Of a stretch of 53,214 nucleotides of DNA, positions 18,480-27,447 are shown one piece after another. A model generated the notes under the pieces. The model was not told where the DNA came from and did no database searches. It was given only the letters and a program-made list of their open reading frames with translations. Source of the stretch: Cytophagales bacterium (GTDB lineage Bacteria > Bacteroidota > Bacteroidia > Cytophagales > Cyclobacteriaceae); NCBI GenBank assembly GCA_016124425.1, contig WGNT01000103.1:1-53214 (forward strand), given 5' to 3'. Made by a program: the position numbers and the translations under genes. Within the stretch, counting starts at the first letter, position 1, and each line of letters starts with the position of its first letter.

Positions 18480-19255
18480 AACCATACCTCTTTCAAGCAA
18501 AGGTGATGCATAAACGCCTTTTCCCTAGGGTAAACGCTTTCATGTATTCCGTTTACTATTTTGTTTTGCCTTTATCTTTTCTAAAACAAGCACCAAAACC
18601 TTTTCGATTTAATAGTCCGGGAATATTAAGCTTCTATGAAAAAGATCATGGTGCGCATAAAAACGAGTCACTCGATAATTGGATAGAACCCATTTTGAGA
18701 GAATATCAGTTAGACAATATCGTCAATGATATATCTTTAATCGCAATGCCGAGGATTTTTGGTTATGTCTTCAATCCAGTCAGTTTTTGGCTTTGTTTTG
18801 ATCAGGACCGAAACTTGCGAGCTGTTCTGAGTGAAGTGAATAATACCTTCGGAGAAACCCATTCGTATCTCTGCGCGCATGAAGATTTGTCTGTAATTTC
18901 TCAAGATGACTGGATAGAAGCACAAAAGCTTTTTCATGTCTCCCCCTTCATGCATCGTGAGGGATATTATCTTTTCCGTTTTTCGATTAAACACAAAAAT
19001 TTGGGGATCTGGATCGATTACTATGATGATAAAGGTCAGAAAAAATTACTAACATCGCTTATAGGGAATTTAGAACCCTTAACAGAAAAAACTATACGAC
19101 GTGCGTTCTGGACACATCCGCTTGTCACTTTCAAAACTATATTTCTTATTCACTGGCAAGCCATTAAGCTCATATTAAAAGGAATTAAATATGTCAGGAA
19201 ACCAAAGCAAATTGACCAAAAACTCAGTACAAGTAAAAATCTTACAAAATTTTAA
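18470..19255 (+). CDS. DUF1365 family protein
   Basis: The product (261 aa) matches the DUF1365 family as I know it: an N-terminal MHKRLFPRVNAFMYSVYYF block, the central MPRIFGYVFNPVSFWLCFD and VLSEVNNTFGETHSYL motifs, and YHVSPFMHREGYY-like residues (here KLFHVSPFMHREGYYLFRF). The biochemical role is not settled. The family almost always travels with the FAD oxidoreductase and the CFA-like methylase, as here, where its ATG lies 10 bases inside the end of the flavoprotein gene. It likely takes part in fatty acyl modification at the membrane. Confidence 0.9.
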   Translation: MDIKPYLFQAKVMHKRLFPRVNAFMYSVYYFVLPLSFLKQAPKPFRFNSPGILSFYEKDHGAHKNESLDNWIEPILREYQLDNIVNDISLIAMPRIFGYVFNPVSFWLCFDQDRNLRAVLSEVNNTFGETHSYLCAHEDLSVISQDDWIEAQKLFHVSPFMHREGYYLFRFSIKHKNLGIWIDYYDDKGQKKLLTSLIGNLEPLTEKTIRRAFWTHPLVTFKTIFLIHWQAIKLILKGIKYVRKPKQIDQKLSTSKNLTKF

Positions 19256-19325
19256 CAGCTTCGCCATTAGCGTTTTAGGGCATAAAAGGCATAATAAAAA
19301 CTAACAATTATTAGTAGGTATTTGA

Positions 19326-20492
19326 ATGTTTCAGGCCAAATATATAAATCGCTTTTTTAATTTATTTGATAAAATTGAATACGGAACCCTCACAATTGTA
19401 TCTCCTGACGGGGTAGAAAGAACATTTACCGGAAAGAAGGCAGGGCTGAAAGCAACGTTGCAAATTAATGATTGGCGTTGCCTTTGGGCTTTTATGACTA
19501 AAGGTGATATAGGTGCAGCAGAAAGTTATCGTGATCGCCTTTGGGATACAGATGACCTCCCTTCCCTTCTCCTTTTAGGCTTTGAAAACGAACACATTAT
19601 TGGTGGCGTTTTAAAAGGTGGCACTATTTCTAACCTCGTGTCGCGTCTTGCGTATTTCTTCAAATTAAATACTTTGAACGGTAGTAAGAAAAACATTCAC
19701 GCACATTATGATATAGGTAATGATTTTTACAAATTATGGCTAGACGAAACCATGACCTATTCCTCAGCCCTATATCACAATGATAATGAAACTCTCGCAC
19801 AAGCTCAGAATAATAAATATGACAGATTAATTGATCGTATTGAAAGTCGCTCTGGCACTTTACTGGAGGTAGGCTGCGGATGGGGTGGTTTTGCTGATCG
19901 AGCGCTGTCTCGAAAAGATCTTGATCTTCAAATCAAAGGTATAACACTGTCCTCAGAACAACAAAAATATGCACAGAGTCGCGTTGCAAATGATGCCGTA
20001 ATTTCACTAGAAGATTATCGCCAACAAACAGGAAAATATGACAACCTTGTTTCAATCGAAATGTTTGAAGCCGTCGGAGAAAAATTCTGGCCAACTTATT
20101 TCTCGAAAATGAAGTCCTTACTCTCCCCCAAAGGAAAGGCTCTTATTCAAACGATTACGATCGAAGATTGGTTATTTGAACAATACCGCAGTGGTGGTGA
20201 CATGATTCGCACTTATATTTTCCCCGGCGGTATGCTTCCTAGCAAAACACGTTTTATCGAAGAGGTTCAAAAAGTAGATATGCGAGTAACGGATCAATTT
20301 GCTTTCGGCAAGGATTATGCCAAAACACTTGGAATCTGGCTTCAATCTTTTGACGCAAAAAAGAAAGAAGTTGAGACTATGGGTTTTGACGATCCTTTTA
20401 TTCGCATCTGGCGCTTTTATCTCGCTTCTTGTTTTGCAGCTTTCACCGTAGGTCGAATAAATGTGATGCATATGGAGTTACAGCATGCGTAA
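19326..20492 (+). CDS. Cyclopropane-fatty-acyl-phospholipid synthase family methyltransferase
   Basis: The product (388 aa) has the CFA-synthase layout. An N-terminal lipid-binding part ends near residue 110. The conserved NIHAHYDIGNDFYKLWLDE and MTYSSALY blocks follow, then the SAM loop LLEVGCGWGGFADRAL near residues 180-195 and the bicarbonate-site region near VSIEMFEAVGE. It would transfer a methyl or methylene from SAM to unsaturated acyl chains of phospholipids. Its genome partners resemble those around the UfaM methylase that makes 11-methyl fatty acids on the way to furan fatty acids. A classical cyclopropane synthase is the alternative. Confidence 0.88.
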   Translation: MFQAKYINRFFNLFDKIEYGTLTIVSPDGVERTFTGKKAGLKATLQINDWRCLWAFMTKGDIGAAESYRDRLWDTDDLPSLLLLGFENEHIIGGVLKGGTISNLVSRLAYFFKLNTLNGSKKNIHAHYDIGNDFYKLWLDETMTYSSALYHNDNETLAQAQNNKYDRLIDRIESRSGTLLEVGCGWGGFADRALSRKDLDLQIKGITLSSEQQKYAQSRVANDAVISLEDYRQQTGKYDNLVSIEMFEAVGEKFWPTYFSKMKSLLSPKGKALIQTITIEDWLFEQYRSGGDMIRTYIFPGGMLPSKTRFIEEVQKVDMRVTDQFAFGKDYAKTLGIWLQSFDAKKKEVETMGFDDPFIRIWRFYLASCFAAFTVGRINVMHMELQHA

Positions 20493-20997
20493 CATCTTAA
20501 TCGTTACATTTTTAATTCTATTGCCTTCCTTCGCCTCAGCCAATACTGTTGCTGAACAATATGTTGCGGATGCTAAGATTGTCGGGTCTGGGCGCTTAAA
20601 TGTTTATTTATTTGATGTATATGACGCATATTTATATGCACCTGACGGAAAGTGGTCGAATAGCAAACCTTATGCACTTAAACTTAAATATCTAAGAAAC
20701 ATTAAAGGCAAAAAAATCGCAGATAAATCCATAGAACAAATTCGCGAGCAAGGCTTTGATAATGAAGTTAAGCTCGCTGCATGGCACAGACAAATGATCC
20801 AAATTTTTCCTGACGTAACTGATGGCTCCGAGCTTACTGGAATATATATCCCAAATCTTGAGACGCAATTTTTTAACAGGGATGAAAAAATAGGAACCAT
20901 AAAGGATCCTGAGTTTGGCAAATGGTTTTTCGGCATCTGGTTGTCAGAAAACACTGCCGCTCCAAAGTTGAGAGAAAGTCTAATCGGTTTAAGATGA
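20485..20997 (+). CDS. Chalcone-isomerase-like periplasmic protein
   Basis: The product (170 aa) has a signal peptide (MRNILIVTFLILLPSFASA) and then the chalcone-isomerase-like fold pattern: GSGRLNVYLFDVYDAYLYAP near residues 36-55, KLKYLRNIKGKKIADKS, and FFGIWLSENTAAPKLRESL at the end. Bacterial members are thought to bind fatty acids or similar ligands rather than to isomerise flavonoids. It overlaps the CFA-like gene by 8 bases and shares an ATGA stop-start with the DUF3833 gene, so it is firmly part of the lipid operon. The role is probably lipid binding in the periplasm. Confidence 0.8.
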   Translation: MRNILIVTFLILLPSFASANTVAEQYVADAKIVGSGRLNVYLFDVYDAYLYAPDGKWSNSKPYALKLKYLRNIKGKKIADKSIEQIREQGFDNEVKLAAWHRQMIQIFPDVTDGSELTGIYIPNLETQFFNRDEKIGTIKDPEFGKWFFGIWLSENTAAPKLRESLIGLR

Positions 20998-21542
20998 AAA
21001 TTAATATAGTCAAAAAAAGTTTTATTTTTTTAGGAGTCATTACAATGTTATGTGGATGTAACGCTCACAAATTACAAAAATACGAGAATGATAAGCCCAA
21101 AATTGTTTTCGAAGAGTTCTTCGATGGCGAGCTAAAGGGCTGGGGTATTGTGCAAAACTGGCGTGGTGAAGTCGTGAGACGATTTGACGTCAAAATGGAC
21201 AGCAGCTGGGATGGTAATAACGGTATCATTGACGAAGTATTTGAATATTATGATGGAGAAATCCAAAAAAGAATTTGGAAAGTCGTGAAAAACGAGGATG
21301 GCACTTACAAAGGCACCGCAGACGACATCATAGGCGGTGCAGAAGGAAGCGTTTCGGGAAATGCTATAAACTGGGCTTACCAAATGGATTTACCCGTGAA
21401 TGGCAAAACGTATCGTGTAAAGTTTGATGACTGGATGTGGCAAATGAACGATGGAGTGCTCGTTAACCGTTCGTACATCAAAAAATTTGGAATAACTGTC
21501 GCAGAGCTAACCCTATTTATACAAAAGGTTCCAGAAGAATAA
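20994..21542 (+). CDS. DUF3833 family lipoprotein
   Basis: The start is the ATG at 20994, which overlaps the stop of the previous gene as ATGA; the reading frame is open further upstream but that part is a shadow of the chalcone-isomerase-like gene. The product (182 aa) has a short hydrophobic signal and a lipobox TMLCGC, so it should be lipid-anchored. The body carries FFDGELKGWGIVQNWRGE and NWAYQMDLPVNGKTY, which fit the DUF3833 family. The family is linked by neighbourhood to CFA-like and chalcone-isomerase-like genes. Its molecular function is unknown. Confidence 0.88.
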   Translation: MKINIVKKSFIFLGVITMLCGCNAHKLQKYENDKPKIVFEEFFDGELKGWGIVQNWRGEVVRRFDVKMDSSWDGNNGIIDEVFEYYDGEIQKRIWKVVKNEDGTYKGTADDIIGGAEGSVSGNAINWAYQMDLPVNGKTYRVKFDDWMWQMNDGVLVNRSYIKKFGITVAELTLFIQKVPEE

Positions 21543-22309
21543 TGGACTTTCAGAACGAAAATATATGGATAATCGGTGCAAGCAGCGGTATTGGTGAAGC
21601 AACAGCCCGCCTCTTAGCACCGGAGGGAGCTACATTATTCTTATCCGCACGAAGTGAAGATAAGCTAAGAAAACTAAAGAATACGCTTCGTGGTAATCAC
21701 TATGTTCACCCCCTCGATGTTTCAAGCAGAGACGATGTATTCAAAGTAGCAAAAACAATAAAAGAAAAGCATGGAAGAATAGACCGCATCATATTTTTAG
21801 CCGCTATTTACGAACCTACTGCGATAGAAGAAATAGATCCTGCTTTTGCTGAAAAGACGTTCAAAGTGAATATGCTCGGTGCACTTCATTTAACACAAGC
21901 ACTCATTCCTATTCTAGAAACACAGAAGAAAGGACAATTAGTCTTCTGTGCTAGCGTTGCAGGATATACTGGCTTACCATATGGGCAACCCTATGGTGCA
22001 AGTAAGGCGGCTCTCATTAATTTTGTTGAAAGCTTGGCCGCAGAAGTTGAAGACTATATTGACATTAAATTGATAAATCCAGGCTTCGTTAAGACCGCAC
22101 TAACAGACAAAAATGATTTTGACATGCCGATGCGTATAGAGCCGAAAGAAGCCGCGGCAGAAATAGTGAAGGGGTTAAATCAAAAACCTTTTGAAATTCA
22201 TTTTCCTAAAAAATTCACATACGTCATGAAATTAGTAGCAGCCCTGCCCTACTTTCTCAATCTCGCTATCTGTAAGACAATCGCCAAGAAACGTAAAGAA
22301 AAGGCCTAA
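21542..22309 (+). CDS. Short-chain dehydrogenase/reductase
   Basis: The product (255 aa) is a classical SDR with WIIGASSGIGEATARLL at the N-terminus, VFCASVAGYTGLPYG around the catalytic Ser, and YGASKAALINF giving the Tyr-x3-Lys pair. Its start shares one base with the stop of the DUF3833 gene (TAATG). It is the last gene of the 17217-22309 operon and would reduce or oxidise a lipid-derived carbonyl or alcohol with NAD(P)H. It ends in a 4-base convergent overlap with nhaA. Confidence 0.88.
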   Translation: MDFQNENIWIIGASSGIGEATARLLAPEGATLFLSARSEDKLRKLKNTLRGNHYVHPLDVSSRDDVFKVAKTIKEKHGRIDRIIFLAAIYEPTAIEEIDPAFAEKTFKVNMLGALHLTQALIPILETQKKGQLVFCASVAGYTGLPYGQPYGASKAALINFVESLAAEVEDYIDIKLINPGFVKTALTDKNDFDMPMRIEPKEAAAEIVKGLNQKPFEIHFPKKFTYVMKLVAALPYFLNLAICKTIAKKRKEKA

Positions 22310-23526
22310 ATCTTTATTCTATGTTGTGAGACATTCTTAGCAGCAAGCTTCTTGAGGCTGTAGTCGAGTACAAAATATCCAACAACACCTGAAAGCAAAG
22401 AGCCAAGCATAATGCCTATACGTTCATCAAACGGCAATACTTGGCCGGTACCTTTAAAGGCAAGCGCGCCTATGAATAAACTCATAGTAAAACCTATCCC
22501 GCACAAAAGAGATGTACCATACACACAGAACCATGAGGTATTCTTAGGTAATTCAGCAACTTTCAACTTAACAGCCAGCCAGCTAAATCCAAAGACACCA
22601 ATCTGTTTTCCAAAGAACAAACCAAAAGTAATTCCCAAAGGAACTGGGTGTAAAACCTGTTCAAGTCCCATTCCAGAAAAGTTTACACCTGCATTACAAA
22701 AAGCGAAAACTGGCAGAATAAGGAACGCGACCGTAAAATGAACATCATGTTCCATGCTTTTTACAGGCGAATATTCAGGCTTCTTACGCGAATACATGGG
22801 TATAAACATAGCAAGCACAACGCCAGCAAGTGTAGCATGCACGCCTGATTTCAACACAGCCACCCACATTGCAATACCAATTAAAATATAAATACTTGAC
22901 TGGTCAATGCCACGTCTGTTTATAAATAACAATGCCAACATGCAACCAATCGCAATACCCATAGCCCCAAAATGTAGCCCGTGATTGTAAAAAACTGCAA
23001 TAATCGCTATGGCACCGATATCATCAAATATAGCAATAGTAGTCAGAAAAACTTTCAAACTAACTGGCACGCGAGATCCCAAAAGAGATAAAACGCCTAA
23101 TGCAAAGGCAATATCCGTTGCAGCTGGAATAGCCCAGCCACGCAATGCAACAGGATCGTCTATATTCATGATGTAGTAAATAAGTGCAGGAACTGCCATC
23201 CCGCCTACTGCCGCGATACCTGGCAATATCACTTTCTTTATACTCGATAGCTCTCCCTCATAGAATTCTCGCTTGAGCTCCAAACCAACCATAAAGAAGA
23301 ATATCGCCATAAAGCCGTCATTAACGAGCAGCAAAAGTGGCTTATCGATTTTAAGTTCGCCTATTTGGACAAGAACAGGAATATTAATAAAAAATTCATA
23401 ATATGGGTTAAGACCTGTGTTTGCGAATATTATTGCTAGAACAGCAGAAAAAAAGAGCAGAATACCAACGGCTGACTCATGTTTTAGAAACTTCATAAAA
23501 TCAACAGATGTTTGATCCGAATCCAT
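22306..23526 (-). CDS. nhaA: Na+/H+ antiporter NhaA
   Basis: The product (406 aa) shows about 11-12 membrane helices. It carries the double aspartate of NhaA in TIAIFDDIGAIAIIAVFY near residues 160-178, together with PAATDIAFALGVLSLLG and GLELKREFYEGELSS. It exchanges cytoplasmic sodium for external protons and helps survival in salt and alkaline conditions. This fits a marine or brackish life, but that is inference. The length is normal for the family. It lies between the lipid operon and the photolyase and is probably transcribed alone, with an 81-base gap behind the photolyase. Confidence 0.95.
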   Translation of the reverse strand: MDSDQTSVDFMKFLKHESAVGILLFFSAVLAIIFANTGLNPYYEFFINIPVLVQIGELKIDKPLLLLVNDGFMAIFFFMVGLELKREFYEGELSSIKKVILPGIAAVGGMAVPALIYYIMNIDDPVALRGWAIPAATDIAFALGVLSLLGSRVPVSLKVFLTTIAIFDDIGAIAIIAVFYNHGLHFGAMGIAIGCMLALLFINRRGIDQSSIYILIGIAMWVAVLKSGVHATLAGVVLAMFIPMYSRKKPEYSPVKSMEHDVHFTVAFLILPVFAFCNAGVNFSGMGLEQVLHPVPLGITFGLFFGKQIGVFGFSWLAVKLKVAELPKNTSWFCVYGTSLLCGIGFTMSLFIGALAFKGTGQVLPFDERIGIMLGSLLSGVVGYFVLDYSLKKLAAKNVSQHRIKI

Positions 23527-23607
23527 ATTGAATTAATCCTTTTCTTAAATAAAACTAAACAGTACGCGTTGGAGACTAAGCATATTTTTTATATTTGCAA
23601 GTCCTGT

Positions 23608-25020
23608 TCAATCTTTGAGAGCTTGAAAAGCTTCCAAAGCTTGTTCTCTGGACTGCTTAACATCAACAATCGGATTTGGATAGTTCTTGTCTAGTTCAAT
23701 CCCCGCTTTTTGTAGAATAGCTCGGGGCGCTTCCCAAGGTTTAAAGAGATATTTATCCGGGATATTTTTGAGCTCCGGAACATATTTTCGGGTGTACTCC
23801 CCTGCCCCATCAAACTTTTCGCCTTGTGTCACAGGATTAAATATGCGGAAGTATGGAGCAGCATCTGCTCCAGTTCCGGCTACCCATTGCCAGCTGGCAG
23901 TATTACTTGCTGCATCGGCATCAACCAAACAGTCCCAAAACCATTGCTCCCCTTGATGCCAATGAATGAGAAGATTTTTGACAAGGAATGACCCCACAAT
24001 CATACGCACACGGTTGTGCATATAACCTGTCTGCCATAATTCCCGCATGCCGGCATCAACGATTGGGTATCCGGTTTGTCCTTTTTGCCAAGCCTTGAGC
24101 TTCTTTTTGTCTTCTTTCCAGGGGAAGTCATTGAATTTCTTTTGCAAATTTTTTTTGTCAATATTTGGAAAATGATAGAGCAAAGAGTAAGAAAACTCGC
24201 GCCAGCCAAGTTCGCTCATAAAATGATCTGTATTTTTATTCTCACCTTCAGCTTGTGCAGCATACCAAATCTGATTAGGGGATATTTCTCCCCAATGTAA
24301 ATGTGGCGATAAACGAGAAACATGATTTTTAGCAGGGAAATTACGTCCTTCCTTATAATCACTTAAACCATCTTTTATGAACTCTTTTAGGCGTGCGTAG
24401 GCCGCTTCTTCGCCTATCTTCCATTCTTTCTTCATTTGGGTATCCCATGGAATTGTAGGCGTAAGATTAAGATCATCAAGTTTTAAACCCCCGAGATCAT
24501 CATCTGCATAATCTATACGATCTGGTCGATTGAGTGGTTGACGCGGCGGATCTGCACCAAGACATCCCTTACGGTAAAAAGGTGTAAAGACGCGATATGG
24601 TGTTCCATCATTTTTGTAAATCTGTTTGTCACATGGCTCCCACAATAAGCTTCCATTGAAACTTTTGACGTCGATATTACTGTCTTGAAGCCATTCTTTA
24701 ATTTTTTTGTCTCGTTTTATACGCCAAGGCTCATAGCATCTATTCCAGTAAACACCTTTGATGTCATTGTGTTTAACAATCTTTTGCAGGACTTCATGAG
24801 CATCACCTTCGAAAAACTTCATATGCCCGTGTAAAGAGCTGTTCAAATCTGTTAAGCTATGATGTAACCACCATCGGCTCGCACCTCCGATCTTACGATC
24901 GCCTGCACTTTCATCATCTAGAATGTAGATAGGTATGATATCACCCTGCTCCACCGCATGGGTAAGAGCCGGATTATCTGACAAACGTAAATCCTGACGA
25001 AACCAGGTAATATATGTCAT
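23608..25020 (-). CDS. phrB: Deoxyribodipyrimidine photolyase
   Basis: The product (470 aa) has the N-terminal alpha/beta antenna domain (ITWFRQDLRLSDNPAL) and the C-terminal FAD domain. Conserved blocks are LSPHLHWGEISP, QTGYPIVDAGMRELWQTGYM, NRVRMIVGSF and WQWVAGTGADAAPYFRIFNP. It repairs cyclobutane pyrimidine dimers in DNA using blue light, FADH- and an antenna pigment. Its start overlaps the upstream SDR by 4 bases. In Rhodobacter a photolyase belongs to the same light-stress regulon as CFA-like genes, so its place next to the lipid operon may not be chance. Confidence 0.93.
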   Translation of the reverse strand: MTYITWFRQDLRLSDNPALTHAVEQGDIIPIYILDDESAGDRKIGGASRWWLHHSLTDLNSSLHGHMKFFEGDAHEVLQKIVKHNDIKGVYWNRCYEPWRIKRDKKIKEWLQDSNIDVKSFNGSLLWEPCDKQIYKNDGTPYRVFTPFYRKGCLGADPPRQPLNRPDRIDYADDDLGGLKLDDLNLTPTIPWDTQMKKEWKIGEEAAYARLKEFIKDGLSDYKEGRNFPAKNHVSRLSPHLHWGEISPNQIWYAAQAEGENKNTDHFMSELGWREFSYSLLYHFPNIDKKNLQKKFNDFPWKEDKKKLKAWQKGQTGYPIVDAGMRELWQTGYMHNRVRMIVGSFLVKNLLIHWHQGEQWFWDCLVDADAASNTASWQWVAGTGADAAPYFRIFNPVTQGEKFDGAGEYTRKYVPELKNIPDKYLFKPWEAPRAILQKAGIELDKNYPNPIVDVKQSREQALEAFQALKD

Positions 25021-25739
25021 GGCATAATCTCCTTACCATCCCAGGCAAATAATTTGCCTGTATCGTTTGGTTCTAACCCATCTAACACTTCCAGCATCTT
25101 TTCTGTCGAAAATTCCGGTGCAAAAAGCTTACTCTCTTTTACGTTACTCTGGAATGGTTTGGATAAATCACTATCAACAGTCCCGGGATGAATGCCAACG
25201 ATAATAGATTTTTTATAACGACGTGATACTTCAATACTTGCTGTTTTTATCATCATATTTAAGGCTGTCTTTGACGCACGATAGCTATACCACCCTCCGA
25301 GGTAATTATCTGAGATACTACTCACACGCGCTGATAGAGCGGCAAACACAGACCTTTGTTCTTTATGGATTCTCGGCAAAAAGTGTTTTGCAACGATCAT
25401 CGGGCCATAGGTATTGTCATGAAAAACTTTATGCATAATTTGAGGGTCTAGGTCTCGTAGTGATTTTTCTGGTCCAAATCCTTCACCATGTAAAATGCCA
25501 GAAGCAACAATAATCAGATCCAAATTGACATCATCTGGAATACTTTCCGCAGCTTTCACAATTGTTTGTTCATCTTCAAAATCAATATGACCAGATTTGA
25601 CGTTTTCTTCAGAAAAGCTTTTCTTCGAGCGTGAAAAAGCATAAAGGTGATTATTGTGATCTTTTGCCAGATGATTTACAAACGCGCACCCAATCGCACC
25701 GCTAGCACCAATAATTGCAATATTTCTGTTTGTGTTCAT
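25017..25739 (-). CDS. Short-chain dehydrogenase/reductase
   Basis: The product (240 aa) begins NIAIIGASGAIGCAFVNHLA, an NAD(P)-binding loop, and has AALSARVSSISDNYLGGWYS with the catalytic Ser, followed by YSYRASKTALNMM with the Tyr and Lys. Its sequence is close to the CsgA/C-factor-like SDRs that often precede photolyase genes. It is coupled to the photolyase by a 4-base overlap and is the first gene of that two-gene unit. Its substrate is unknown. Confidence 0.88.
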   Translation of the reverse strand: MNTNRNIAIIGASGAIGCAFVNHLAKDHNNHLYAFSRSKKSFSEENVKSGHIDFEDEQTIVKAAESIPDDVNLDLIIVASGILHGEGFGPEKSLRDLDPQIMHKVFHDNTYGPMIVAKHFLPRIHKEQRSVFAALSARVSSISDNYLGGWYSYRASKTALNMMIKTASIEVSRRYKKSIIVGIHPGTVDSDLSKPFQSNVKESKLFAPEFSTEKMLEVLDGLEPNDTGKLFAWDGKEIMP

Positions 25740-25803
25740 TTATGTAGAATACAGCTCTAATATATCTGATGCTTTGCATACAAATTACATTTAGTTCATG
25801 AAA

Positions 25804-26895
25804 TTAGAATTGTGAAAAACCTGCTTCTTTTAATTTGGTCACGAGCTCTTTGACAGAATTTCCGTCCTTGCGGTTTGCAATCAAAATCGCATCCTCGGTC
25901 TCGACAACAACAATATCTTCAACATCAGTACACGCAATCACTTTTTTGTAAGACTTTACAAAACTGTTTTGAACATTCTGCGCTACAACATTACCGATCA
26001 GGACATTACCGCTTTCGTCCTTCATACTGATTTCCCACAAACTTTCCCAAGAACCAATGTCAGACCATTGTGGATCACAACACACGACGTTGATTTTATC
26101 GCTTTTTTCCATCACAGCCCTATCGAATGGTTTCTTCTCAATCTGGGCGTATATGTCTCCATTTATTTGAGTATCTGAGTTCGTGGCTTTTTCTACTTGA
26201 TCTATAATATCTTGAGCATGCTTTTGAAATTCTACATACCCGGTTTCTGCGGTAAACAAAAACATCCCACTATTCCAAACATAGCCGCCCTGCTGTATAT
26301 ATTGCTTCGCTGCTGTCAAATTTGGTTTTTCAATAAAACTGTCAACTTGAAAGCTGTTTTTTTCGTTCAGTGCCTTTCCAAGGCGAATGTAACCGTAGCC
26401 CGTTTCTGGTCGTGTTGGTTCAATCCCGAATGTCACTAAAGCGCCCTGCCCCGCTAGGCTTTCAGCACGTTGTAAACTTCTTTGTAAAGTATCCTCATCA
26501 CCGATGAAGTGATCCGCCGGCAAAACCCATATCTTTCGTTGTTTATCTCCTTTACGTGTGTATTTCTTAAGTGTGTAACAAACAGCCAAAGCCACAGCAG
26601 CCGCAGTATCTCGTGCGCTTGGCTCAGACAAAATTTGAGGTATATTATCTTTTTGACAAAATTTTTCAAGCTCTGCCCGAATATCTATTTCGAGCTTACT
26701 TAGCGTTACAATCACAATATCCCTGAATTCGACTTTGGCTACTTTTGCAGCGCGCTTGATTGTTTGCTCGAGAAGCGAACCTTCACCTGTGATATTCAAA
26801 AAGTGTTTTGGACGATTTTCACGACTTTCAGGCCATAATCTCGTGCCTGCCCCTCCGCATAAAATTACAGGTACAATATTCGCTTCATTAGTCAT
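25804..26895 (-). CDS. manC: Mannose-1-phosphate guanylyltransferase
   Basis: The product (363 aa) has the nucleotidyltransferase signature VILCGGAGTRLWPESRENRP near residues 11-30, WVLPADHFIGDE near 122, FGIEPTRPETGYGYI and DSFIEKPNL. It forms GDP-mannose from mannose-1-phosphate and GTP, the donor for mannose, fucose and rhamnose-type residues in the glycans. It lacks the C-terminal cupin isomerase domain of bifunctional ManC/AlgA enzymes; that activity is encoded by the divergent gene at 26958. The stand-alone form is less common than the fusion. Confidence 0.9.
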   Translation of the reverse strand: MTNEANIVPVILCGGAGTRLWPESRENRPKHFLNITGEGSLLEQTIKRAAKVAKVEFRDIVIVTLSKLEIDIRAELEKFCQKDNIPQILSEPSARDTAAAVALAVCYTLKKYTRKGDKQRKIWVLPADHFIGDEDTLQRSLQRAESLAGQGALVTFGIEPTRPETGYGYIRLGKALNEKNSFQVDSFIEKPNLTAAKQYIQQGGYVWNSGMFLFTAETGYVEFQKHAQDIIDQVEKATNSDTQINGDIYAQIEKKPFDRAVMEKSDKINVVCCDPQWSDIGSWESLWEISMKDESGNVLIGNVVAQNVQNSFVKSYKKVIACTDVEDIVVVETEDAILIANRKDGNSVKELVTKLKEAGFSQF

Positions 26896-26957
26896 TGCAT
26901 TCTCTTACAATTTGCGTGTATCAGATAATGAAGAGAAAATGACGGAAAACGGAAAAA

Positions 26958-27431
26958 ATGTCAAAAGAACAAAAACACCCTACATCTACCTTACAAGTTT
27001 ACACTGTCGGTGAAGTTGGAGAGCGTCCTTGGGGTGTTTATGAAGTAATCGCATTGGGAACACAGGATGATGGCCAGGAATTTTGCGAAAAGAGAATCAC
27101 TTTGCAGCCAAAACAAATTTTATCCCTTCAGTCGCACAAATATCGCACAGAGACATGGAGGGTTTTAGAAGGCACACTCGATGTTATCATTAATACCGAA
27201 AGCCACACCCTTAAAGCAGGTGAAGAAATTACAATACCTTTTCATGCCTATCATTGCATGGCGAATCTGGATGAGCGCAAGATTTGCATAGTCCACGAGC
27301 GTCAAATGGGAATTTGCCGAGAAGAGGATATTGTAAGGTACGCAGATCACTATGGAAGAGAAAAACGCATTGAGAACGAAAGTACTAAAAAGACTTTACA
27401 TCTTTACGATCAGTTGCGTTCAAAACTGTAA
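26958..27431 (+). CDS. Stand-alone cupin mannose-6-phosphate isomerase (type II PMI domain)
   Basis: The product (157 aa) is a single cupin domain: ERPWGVYEVIALG, CEKRITLQPKQILSLQSHKY, TWRVLEGTLDVIINTE, LKAGEEITIPFHAYHCMANL. These are the metal-binding blocks of the C-terminal half of bifunctional ManC/AlgA proteins (His in SLQSHKY, Glu in WRVLEG, His in PFHAYHC). It would interconvert fructose-6-phosphate and mannose-6-phosphate. It lies divergent from manC across 62 bases, so a once-fused pair is split and placed back to back. It ends 16 bases before the convergent DNA-binding gene. Confidence 0.82.
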   Translation: MSKEQKHPTSTLQVYTVGEVGERPWGVYEVIALGTQDDGQEFCEKRITLQPKQILSLQSHKYRTETWRVLEGTLDVIINTESHTLKAGEEITIPFHAYHCMANLDERKICIVHERQMGICREEDIVRYADHYGREKRIENESTKKTLHLYDQLRSKL

Positions 27432-27447
27432 GCAGTCCCCTCCCCTG

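Noticed and set aside
26482..26488. A TGTAAAG heptamer inside manC, and another in the ATP-grasp gene near 37810
   Set aside because: These are isolated copies within coding sequence of an AT-rich genome, not part of the origin cluster.
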